From Myrica gale (lineage: Eukaryota > Streptophyta > Magnoliopsida > Fagales > Myricaceae), in contig OZ005607.1 of the NCBI GenBank assembly GCA_963930655.1, positions 25,490,874 to 25,554,873 of the forward strand: a DNA stretch of 64,000 nucleotides. The letters are read 5' to 3'. Shown piece by piece: positions 46,469 to 57,183 of the stretch; position 1 is the stretch's first letter; every line of letters starts with the position of its first letter. The notes beneath the pieces were generated by a model that was not told where the DNA came from, did no database searches, and saw only the letters and a list, made by a program, of their open reading frames with translations. The position numbers were made by a program, and so were the translations under genes.

Positions 46469-48235
46469 TGTAACGCCCCGACCAAACTCAAAACGAAAAG
46501 ATTTTCATATAAAATAAGGTTTATATGACTAATCATTTATCTAGACCCCAATATTTCAAAAATAATTATTACAACCTCATCAAAATATTCGTAAAATGTA
46601 AAAAGTCAAAATAAGAAATATAGACAATCTCATTTTACCCAAACTTTTTTAAGTTCCCCAAATAATACATCAAAATCATATAAAATACGGTGCACGTTTA
46701 AAAATCTCATTGAAGAACCACTTACCTCAAACGTTCAACCAATCCTTAAAGCTTATCCAATAATTCCCGAACAATCTCTCGGAACCTAGAAGTACCACTT
46801 CAATCCAAATTTTGGTCTCTAAGATACATTCTCTGCGATCATTTATTAACCTCGATCTATTCAACTTTTAAAATTCAAATATCTATTTATCCATCACTTT
46901 AAAATTTAAATATAAGATCTTATCCATATCTTTCAAATTCAAACATATGAGTAATATTTATCCATAACTTAACATTTTAAATTCAAACCTAGGATCAAAT
47001 CTCTATCCAAACTTTTAAATTCAAATATAGATCACATCTCTATCTAAGCACCTTTAAATTCTAAAATACGATTAAACCTTTATTCAAAAATAAAAAAATA
47101 TGATCAAGCCTTTATCTATTCGTTTAAAATTCAACTTACTCGCTTAACACATTTTTTTAGACGGGGTAATACAACCTATACTAGAACTTCAATTAAAATC
47201 TTTATAATAGTCTACAAAATCATAAACATATGTTTTCACTTCCATCAAAATCTTCCTAAGGGTCTATAGAATCACAAACATATGCTCTCACTTCTATAAA
47301 AATTCCTAAGAGTCTCAAAATCAGAAACCTATGCTCTGATACCATCTGCAACGCACTAGGCCTAAACTCCAAACGCAAATATTTCCATATAAAATATGAT
47401 TTTTTTTTATACCATGGTTAATCATTTATCAAGACTCCAATATTTCAAAACTAATTATTACAGTTTAAGCAAAATTTTTATTAACCGTAAAAATCCCAAA
47501 AATATTAATGCGATCCATAAAATTTACATTAGCATATCCGATATATCCAACATCGATGAAGATCCCCCAAAAAATTACGACGACTTCCTCAAAATTATTC
47601 TTCAAAAGTACTCTTGCAAAACACGCTTTCGAAAACACAAATCTATCTGAAACTCCACGAACTTCTCTAATTATACAAACTCTTAAAAATATGAGAATAA
47701 GTGGTGAGCTACGACTAGCTCAGTAAGTAGCAAGTCGATAGGGGTTGGGGGAAAGACAATTTTATCAAAATAACTGAAATCAAAAACCAAACATCGTGAG
47801 TCATACCAAGCCAAAAAATACAAATTTGTAATAAAAATATCCGAGGCCACACAATATAGGGAAATAACCAAAGGTCACACAGACCTCCAGGACACACCGC
47901 CCTCCAGGCCACAAAGACTTCCAGATACTACGAGGGGTATAAATTTGGCCACACAGACTACAAAGATATATCACCAACGCAAGGAAAATTTTCACAGTAT
48001 GTTCATAAAAAAAATTATAAATATTTCAATTGACTTTGACGAAATCTCGACAATCTCATTTTACCTAAAATTTATCCAGTTCCACAAATAATACATCAAA
48101 ATCATATAAAATACGGTGTACGTTTAAAAATCTCATTGAAGAACCACTTACCTCAAACGCCTAACCAATCCTTAAAGCTTATCCAATAATTCCCGAAAAA
48201 TTTCTCAGAACCTTGTAGCACCACCTCAATCAAAC
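46469..48235 (-). mobile_element. Collapsed LTR element: two partial LTRs with a short remnant between
   Basis: An LTR piece at 46469-47173 (TGTAACGCCCCG ... GGGTAATACA) and another at 47347-48235 are the same family as the solo LTRs at 40720 and 49541. Between them lie about 170 bp. Directly beside the second LTR, the complement of a primer-binding site (GCTCTGATACCA, 47333-47344) shows that the element runs on the minus strand, with 47347-48235 as its 5' LTR. Both LTRs are incomplete and nearly all of the internal part is gone. Old fossil, broken in several places. Confidence 0.7.
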
Positions 48236-48355
48236 TTGTATGCTGAGAGAGAGAGAGAGGCAGAGAGAGAGAGAGACTGAGAGGGAGAAAGAGACTGAGA
48301 GGGAGAGAGAAAGATAGTGGTAAGGGCACGACGAAGCAGCTGTGGGATAGGAGGT
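48236..48355. repeat. GA-rich low-complexity stretch
   Basis: GAGAGA and GAGGGAGA runs (48246-48315), followed by text that matches the interior of element C (GGTAAGGGCACGACG, compare 22720-22740). It is probably a fragment of a C-type hAT element. Confidence 0.6.
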
Positions 48356-48885
48356 TAGTGCTATGCATCGGCCCTGGTAGTTATGGCCACCACTTCCACT
48401 GCCTTAGGGGGTGTCCAAGTTTCACCCATCGTCCCCAGTACCGGTAATACCGGTTACCAGTATCCAGCGGTGACGGTGCTAACGGTAGTGGTTAGCCACC
48501 CAAAGCTGGGCCTATTTTTTTGGCTTAATTTTTTGGATCATTTGGCCGTTCGTACAAAGAGAGATTGGGAGGGAGAAAGAGGTCGAGAGCCTTACTGGAA
48601 GGCGGAGCAGTTGTGTGAGGGAGATTGGGCAGGCGGCAGACAGCTGTGTGAGGGAGAGACAGAGATGAGAGTTGAGAAGGAGAGAGAGGCAGAGAGGGAG
48701 ATAGAGATAGTGGCAAGGGCACGACAGAGCAGCTGTGAGAGGAAGTGAGAGCACTGAGATTGGGAGGCCGATTGCTGAAGGGACGACTGAGTCTGTGTGA
48801 GTGAGAGGGTGAGGGTGAAATGAGGCCGGGGGAACCCTAAGTCACTAACTAGCGGCGAGCGGTGAACCACCATCGGCAATGGTGA
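48356..48885. mobile_element. hAT-like non-autonomous element, copy C2 (right end incomplete)
   Basis: Starts TAGTGCTATGCATCGG, and follows copy C1 (22408-23010) through the CGGTTACC motifs and the GA-rich middle to ACCCTAAGTCACTAACTA. It then breaks off after GCGGTGAACCACC. The open frames inside it (for example 48383-48748) are Glu/Arg-rich translations of GA repeats and not proteins. Confidence 0.5.
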
Positions 48886-51540
48886 AATTTTGGGCACCCC
48901 AAAATTTTGGCTTAATAAAATAATTATAAAAATATTCTCTTTCTCCCCATCAAATCAACCATTTTCACTATAATAAATTATTAAATATAAAAAATTCATT
49001 CAAATAATCTATATTTTCACTTTTTTACCAACTCTAACACCCCAAAATTTTAACCACCATAGAAATTTATGAAAAAAAATTTGACAAGGAAATAAACATG
49101 TTTGATATTTCATTGGGGTGGGCGTAGTTTTGTTTTAACCTTCCTTTTCATTTGGTTGTTGTTTTGACATTGTGGCAGAGTAAGGCTTATGTGGCCTAAG
49201 TTGCAAATGAGTTGGCTCATTTAATTAAGGTGGCAATACGTCATGGTAAAAGTGTACGCGTGTACGCTTTTGATTGGGCTTGACGTGTAAGACTGTTAGG
49301 TGACTGAACATTTTGCTAATAGAAGGATCTTATTGAAAAAATATAAAAATTTAGGAACTGCTGGTGATCATGAAAATTCGAGACTATTTTTTAAAAGGAT
49401 GTAAAACCTAAGAATGTAAAACGTATTTAACCCAAAATATTGTTTTAGCAAATCTACAAAATTGTGGTGGTTCATTGGACAACAAAATCTTGAAATTGTT
49501 TCAACATACTTCAAACTTTGTACCTATCATGAAGTGGACGTGTAACGCCCCGGGCTCAACCTCCATGCGTATAGATTTTTCGTATAAAATAAGCATTTTT
49601 CACCATGGATAATCATTTATCTAGGTCCCAATATTTCAAAACTAATTTTGTACAAACTCAGTAAAATATTCATGAACCGTAAAAAGACCCAAAAATATAA
49701 ATCCGAGCACTAAAATTTACATTAGCATATCTGATATTTACAATATCGATGAAGATCTCCTAAAATAATACAATATTGAATTTCCCAACATTAATCTCCA
49801 AAAGTACTCTTGCAAAACACGCATTCGAAACACGAATCTATCTGAAGCTCCTCGAACTTCTCTAATTCTGCCAACTCTGAAAAATATGAGAATAATGGGT
49901 GAGCTACGACTAGCTCAGTAAGTAGTAAGTCAATGGGGGTTGGGGAAAAAATAATTTTATCACAATAACCGAAATTCAGAATAAAACATTGTGAGCCATA
50001 CCGAATCTAAAATACAAGTTTGTAACAAAAAAATCCAAGGCCACGTAATATAGGGAAATCACCAATGGTCACACAGACCTTCAGGCCACAAAGACATCCA
50101 AATACTAGACCACACAGACCTCCAAGCCACAAAGACCTCAAAATATTAGGCCACACAGACCTCTAGGCCACAAAGACCTCCAAATACCACGAGAGGTATC
50201 AAATTGGCCACATAGACCATAGAGATATATCATCAACGCAAGGACTATAGAGATATATCATCAGCGCAAGGACAATTTTCACAGTATGCTCAAGTTATAA
50301 ATATTTCAATTGAGTTTCAAGAAAATCTCGACAATCTCATTTTACCCAAAATTTGTTCAGTTCCCCAAACAATACATCAAAACCATATAAAATACGGTGC
50401 ACGTTCAAAATCTCATTGAAGAACCACTTGCATCGAACGTTTAATCAATCCTTAAAGTTTCTCCAACAATTGTCGAACAATCTATCGGAAACTAGTAACA
50501 CAACCTCAATCCCAATTTTGATCTCTAATAAACATTCTCTGCAACTATTTATTAAGCTCAATCTCTGCAACTTTAAAATTCAAACATACCTCTATCCATC
50601 ACTTTTAAATTCAAACATAAGATCTTTATCCATAAAATTCAAATTCAAATATAAGAATAATCTTTATCCGTATCTTAACCTTTAAATTCAAACTCAAGAT
50701 CAAATATTTATTCAAACCTTTAAATTCAAATATAGATCACATCTCCATATCAGCACCTTTAAATTAAAAAATACAATTCAACATCTATCCAAAAATAAAA
50801 CACAAGATTAAACATTATCTCTTCATTTAAAATTCAAATTACTCACTTACACCTTTTTTTCGGGAAGGGGAATTACAGGACGTGTGTTGGAGAATATCCC
50901 TAATTGATGTCATGTGGTAGTTGATTATATATATCTAACATGTGATACACATCAATACATATATAATTGTAGTCAATGATAAGTTAGCTTAATATTACTA
51001 AATTAATCATGACACTAGTATATAATTTAGGTAGCACATAGGAAATATCCATTAGATGTCATCATTTGGTGGTTGATTAAATATATATATATATCCCCAA
51101 TAATAAGTTTCCATGATGGGTCCTGCCAAAAAAAAGAAGACAGACGAGAAGTCTATAAAGTTAAAATTTGGATATTTTATTAAGGATTTTTGGGCCCGTG
51201 ACCCACGAGTCCGCAGATCAAACTTGACTTTAATAACAAATTGAAATTGTGATCTGAATTATTATATACTTTTCCATTCAACGATTGAATTAGGTTGTAC
51301 AAAAATAGAGATCGATCTTTTTACAGAGTACAAGGAAAAGTATAACTATAAAATCACAGCTCATATATATATATATATATACACAATATTTTTTTTATCA
51401 GTGTTTAGTTAAGAAAGTGTGCGTTCACCAAAAGGATATATTATTTATAATTTCTCGTTCTGATTCTAGCGTGTAATTTAAAAACAGATACATAAGAAAG
51501 ACTTAAATGTCGTAGGGACGTATAGTATACTATTCAAAAT
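48886..51540. repeat. Unit U3, leading into LOX copy 2, with a solo LTR inside
   Basis: It joins the standard unit in the middle (GGGCACCCCAAAATTTTG, compare 30500) and follows it in order to the LOX 2 upstream region. The solo LTR at 49541-50877 splits the motif GGACGTGTGTTGG. The last 550 bp are the LOX promoter-like part shared with 29150-29663 and 33460-33990. Confidence 0.8.
49536..50882 (-). mobile_element. Solo LTR, including 5-bp target duplication
   Basis: The LTR is 49541-50877 (1337 bp), with ends TGTAACGCCCCGG and GGGGAATTACA, and flanked by GGACG on both sides (49536-49540 and 50878-50882). The uninterrupted target GGACGTGTGTTGG is seen at about 31138 and 33369. Same family as 40720-42009. 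Fossil without internal region. Frames within it are chance. Confidence 0.9.
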
Positions 51541-51726
51541 TTAGTACGAACAATTAATGAATAGTCTAGGATTACATGGTAGAATAATTCGTGCAAAGAA
51601 TAGTACAGGCTGCTACGGGTATACCAAACGGGGACATCTCCTAGTGGTGGGAGCTGCTTTAGAATAATATCACATAACGAAGGAAAATGCATGGCGCCTA
51701 CCTAAACCTCCAAGAATAGTCTACGG

Positions 51727-52190
51727 AAAAATATAGGAATAAAATCATAGTTAGTTCCTATGTTTGGGCAAAAATTAAATAACTACCCATAACTTTCAAT
51801 CCCACAATTTGAGACCTATAACTTTCAAAACCTATCAATCTTCGCCCTCCGTCTAAATCAGATGTTAAATTAGATGAGAAGTATGAAAAATGACCAAAAT
51901 GTCCATCCAAGATAAAATTACTAAAAATATTAAAACAATTCATTAAAATAAAAAATGATATATTTTTTAAAGAAAACTATTGAAACTCTATTTTAATAAT
52001 CTATTTATTTTTAATTTATTTCTTAAAGTGTTATTATTTTTGTTTATTTTTTAAAATTTAGTTATGGAGGTGCATTTTGGTCATTTTGCATAATTTTCCG
52101 TCGAACGCCACGATGTGGGATTGAAAATTAAGAATAACTATTTGATTTTTGTCGAAACATAGAGTTAACCATCACCGTAGACAAAAATAT
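51727..52190. mobile_element. Inverted-repeat MITE upstream of LOX copy 2, including target duplication
   Basis: The element is 51735-52182 (448 bp). Its arms are imperfect inverted repeats (AAATCATAGTTAGTTCCTAT on the left against ACATAGAGTTAACCATCA on the right). The flanks AAAAATAT (51727-51734 and 52183-52190) are identical, 8 bp or more. LOX copy 1 has no insert at this place. It splits the upstream minisatellite. Mutator-like by arm type, but the class is not certain. Confidence 0.7.
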
Positions 52191-52370
52191 GCATGTCGCG
52201 GACCTAAACCTCCAAGAATACATAGTCGTCCAAGGAAAATGCATGGCGCCGACCTAAACCTCCAAGAATACCTAGTCGTCGAAGGAAAATGCATGGCGCC
52301 GACCTAAACCTCCAAGAATACATAATCGTCGAAGAAGAAAAATGCATGGCGCCTACCTAAACCTCCATGA
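52191..52370. repeat. Minisatellite upstream of LOX copy 2, four units after the MITE
   Basis: Units of about 52 bp, each with GGAAAATGCATGGCGCCGAC (or close variants), CTAAACCTCCAAGAATAC and TAGTCGTC. With the single unit before the MITE (51680-51715) this makes about five, against two at LOX copy 1. The array ends 140 bp before the start codon. Confidence 0.85.
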
Positions 52371-52423
52371 ATAGTACAGTACCCCACATTACGAAAAAAC
52401 GAAAACGAGATAGTCCCATTAAC

Positions 52424-52441
52424 CCTATATATATATATATA
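52424..52441 (+). promoter_or_regulatory. Likely TATA box of LOX copy 2
   Basis: A TA run (CTATATATATATATATATA) about 70 bp ahead of the start codon, followed by AAGATTGAATACAATAG as in copy 1. The spacing fits a core promoter. Inferred from sequence only. Confidence 0.5.
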
Positions 52442-52510
52442 AGATTGAATACAATAGCTTCTCTAACCACGAGTCAAAATATCTCAAGCAAGAGACGTTC
52501 ACGAAAGATC

Positions 52511-55500
52511 ATGTTGAAGCTGGGGCAGCTACTTCACCGGTCGCAGTACTCCAGCCAAACCCCCTTCTTCGTACTGCATAAGTCATTCATCCATGGAAAT
52601 GGCAGTGCTTTGCTTCCAATAATCTCAAGGCAGTCATTCCGTTACAAGAGAAACCTGCAGCAAAACGTTCGGTTCGTCTTCATGAAGGCCGGTAACATTA
52701 AAGCTATAGCGCAAAGCCCTACCGACAAGGCCGCCGCCTCTGTTAAAGCCGTTGTGACTGTCAAACTTACTGTGGGTGGCTTCCTCTCAAACCTTGGTAA
52801 AGGCCAAGGGCTACATGCTCTGACAGGCTTACTTGGGAAAACGCTCCTTTTGGAGCTTGTCAGCACCGAGATTGATCCCAGTAAGTATTCGAAGAACGAA
52901 TAACGTATCTATGGTTTTCTACCGTCCATTCGATGCAAAAATATTTCACTTTTCCCACAAGGAGAAATATTAGCTAGGAAAGGAAATCCGAACACCACCA
53001 AATGAACTATATATTTAAAGCTGACCTATTTTGAACGATATTTAATGTATATTTCTTTGAACTTGTACTGTTTCTAACATACTGCTTGTCTATTTTGCAG
53101 AGACGGGATTAGAAAAGGCCACAATCAAAGGTTCGGTGCATAGGACGAGCCGAGACGACGAGGAAGTGAAATTTGAGTCGAGTTTTGAAGTTCCACTTGA
53201 TTTCGGAGAGGTTGGGGCCGTTTTTGTGGTGAATGAGCACCGCGAGGAGATATATCTGAAGAACATTGTCCTTAATGGCTTCCCAAATGGCCCCGTTAAT
53301 GTCGCCTGCGACTCATGGGTTCATTCCAAGTTTGACAATCCTCAGAAGAGAATCTTCTTCTCAAACAAGGTCAGACATATAGCTCCCGCTCCCTATAGAA
53401 GAGTACAGCTGTTGCTTTTTCAAGATCGAGTTAATTACTATATAATGAATATAATTATTCTTAAGTATAGGGAAAAAATATAAATTATATACAAATTATA
53501 GACGCGTTTCCATGCTAACGGTGCTAGAACAGGTGTTGAATCTGAAAATTTAGAAACATGGATCATGAAATAAATTTCATCAAAAGCACATACGTTATTA
53601 CAACCCAAAATAGTCATCGGACGCAATTCTCATTCACCCTAACCCAAATTTTCAAACCACGAAGTTACAAATATTATACACACCAATATATTCCCTGATA
53701 AGAAATATGTATAGGAAAGTAATTAATGCCCATATCCTAAACATACTTTTTTTTTTTCTAAATCCATATCCTAAACATTAGGGCAGGGTACCGGAGGTAC
53801 CGGAGCCGGAATTTGAAATTCCGGCTCCGGTACCGGTAAGAACCGGATGCCTGTTTAGGCATCCGGTTCCGGTCCGGGAATTGCCGGAATTCCGGCAATC
53901 CCGGTACCGGAATCCCTGTACCGGATGCCGGAATTCCGGCAATTAATTTGGGCTCATTTTCGGCCCATTTTCGGCCCAAAATCTTATTTTTTTAGGGCTT
54001 TTAACTTGGGCTTATTTGATTATTCCATTTTTCGAGCTTTTTAACTTGGACTTATTTTACTATTGCATTTGTCGGGCTTTTTAACTTGGGGCTTGATTTA
54101 ATAAGTAAGTTTTTAAATATGGATGTTGGATCCAAAATACCAAATTTAGAATTTTAATAGGATGTTGGATCCACTATTTTTTTAATGTAATAATAATTTA
54201 CATGTTCCAAAATTACAAATTTACAATTCTATAGTTGTTTCAATTGCATTAAATTAATAAATCATATACATACATCAATGAAAGAAGAATGATAGAAATA
54301 AATTTACAAGTTACACATATACATAAAGTCTACAAATTATACAAATTTACATCTAAAAGAAATTACAAATATTACAAATTGAATAGTTGAATTGATGAAA
54401 TAAAATATTGGCCATTTAATCAAAACATCACTATCATATTGTTATGATAGTGTTAATTTTGTATGGCCTTTTTATTTATGCCCATAATATTTAATGACCA
54501 ACTACAAAAGATTGGTCATTGACTCACTAATTACTAAACTAATTTAAATTTCAACCAATGCAAAACAATAAACATAACACCTAATTGCTTACTTCCCATT
54601 TTCCAAAACAATGAAATATCACAATATCAAAACGATAATTTTACAAAATAATAGAAATTATGAAATATATGCACAAAACCATGTCCATCATGAAAAAAAA
54701 ACAAAATAGTTAAAAAAAGAATAAAATACAACACACCCCAAAATTCAAGCTACTAATTACCAATCAATCCTATTATCTAAAAGATTATAAGTCTAACATT
54801 TATTAATCTAATATTATGGGCATTTTCCTTAAAGTGAGAAAATAAAAAACAATACCATTATAATTTATACCTCCCTCTAATCGTCCACATCAAGTGTCTG
54901 TGTCTGTGTCACGCTATCCATGTTGGAGTCCGAGATAATAGACATAAGTTGTGTAGGATTATTAGTCATGTCTGGAAACAAAGAGCATTTAGAAAGAGCA
55001 CACAACATTCTAAAAAACATTTAACAATTAAAAAAAAACATTTCTAAACAACGAAATCATTAGTCATTACCTTTTTCCACGTTATAACTTTCTAAATATT
55101 CTGTTCCACCACCAATCTCAGGTTCACATTCAGCATCTTCATGAATAGAAGCAGATTGCAACCAATTCTGCGCACATATAAGACCCTCCACTGTTCTAGG
55201 AGCTAGAGAGCTTCGAAAAGCATCCAATACACGTCCTCCTGTGCTGAAGACCGACTCAGATGGCACGGTTGTAATAGGGATGGCAAGTACATCTCGAGCA
55301 ATCCGTTGATATGCTAAACAACCCTTCAAGTGAGACCTCATACCGGAGGTCCCTTGACGGGTGTGGTGAACCCCAACCGGGTGATTACAATAGTTACATT
55401 TTGCCATTGGCTTCTCTGGATCAGTTATTTTTTCCCTTGTGAAGTGATCCCACATGGGAGAGGGTTGAGAAATCTTCCTCCTCTTTGGGAGAGGTGGTAC

Positions 55501-57151
55501 TGACACATCAACACTATCCCCCCCAAGTTGAGGAGCCGACTCCTCACCAATACTAGGGGAGGAAGCATTGACTCCTACTTGGAGAGGTGGTGTCGGTGAG
55601 TCAACCGAAGGATTAGAAGAAGAAGTAAACGGATCCATCTGAGAAAACAAAAAGTTTTGAAAAACAAACCTATTAAATACTCATACTCTAATAAATCTAT
55701 AGAGAGAAAGAACGAGAAAATAAATAGAAGAATGTTCAACAAAGAGAGACAACTTTGAGAGATAGCAATACTTGAAAGGAAGCAGATAAAATATTTTGAA
55801 GACCTCCATGTGAAGGGCCAAGCTTCGTTTCACACCGCACTTGAGCACTTAAAGCTCGGTCAAACGGTATCCACTTGGTAACTGGTCTAAAATAAGTTCA
55901 TATATATATATATATATATATATTGATATAGTTTTTTTTATTCTTAAATAAGCGACCTAGGATTTCAAAAAGGATAATATTAAATTGATATATTTATTAA
56001 AATATGACCTAGGATTTGATTTGGGATAACATTAAATTCATAAATTGATTAAAATATCTGTAACTATATTAACAAAAACAAACAAGAAAGAAACAATATG
56101 GATATATGTAATACAACATGTCTGTTTTTAATTTGTATAAATTCTAAGGGCATGTTTGCCTGCCATCTTTCTAAGAAAGCGTGCCATATTTCTCTCTCTC
56201 TCCCGAGTCCCTTGTGTGCCTTTTTAATTGGAGGATGATCGACCACCCAATTCCACCACATGCCCAAAGGGGTGTGGTCCGTGAGATCATTGAGATTCTT
56301 AAAGCAAAAAAAGGAAAAAACAACCAACAATAAGTGAGGTTTTGCGATGATTAAAAGCTGCAAATGAGCAAAGAGAAAATGGCGGAACCCACATCTCCGG
56401 TTCACAAAATCTCTAAGCATAATCGACAATGGATGTCCACGACAAAGCTCTCAACCAAAACAGAAAATTGAAAGAGAGCTCAAGATGATCCTATAGATAA
56501 AGGCATTCATTTTTCCACAGTAAGGAACTGATTGTGACTTCAAAAAACAAAAAAATAATATTTAGAAAAACAACCATATTTACAAAGCCAAAAAATACAT
56601 TCTAAAGGAAATTGCCATAGCTAATCCGAAATAACCCTAAGAATTGTTTAGAATTGTAAATCTAAAGGAACTACGTACAAATTCCAGCAAAACTAAAAAA
56701 AATCCATAAACGAAGAAAGAGTAAAACGTAAATCTAAAGCAACTACTGATTCCATTAAAAGTAAAAGAACTACAGATTACCTACAGGCTACAACAAACAA
56801 ACAACAAACAAGTAACAACCAAATCCTCCAATCATTCAAGCCCATCCTTCTCAGTTTCACAACCTAGGTCCTAATATACATTCTAAAATTTTAAATTAAC
56901 TAATGAACTACTAAATAAGTGAAAAATTAGTGAATTTACCTCAATGACAGTGCACTAACCAGTAACCACACGGCACAACCTTTGTAATAACCTGCAAAGA
57001 AATTTTTTTTGTATTAACAGATAACAAAATGAAGAAATGGTTATTGAACAACTGATAAATTATAATGAATAAATTATAATGATACGAAAATGAAATTGAA
57101 CAAAAAAAAAAGAAGCAATATGAAAAAAATGACTCTGTGACTATGATCCGT

Positions 57152-57183
<32 letters not shown>

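Noticed and set aside
48383-48897. Open frames with Glu/Arg or Ser/Leu/Pro stretches
   Set aside because: Translations of a GA/CT-rich stretch within a hAT-like element; no protein pattern.
50353-50685. 110-codon open frame
   Set aside because: Lies wholly within the solo LTR, is rich in Asn/Lys/Leu from AT-rich DNA, and has no family resemblance.
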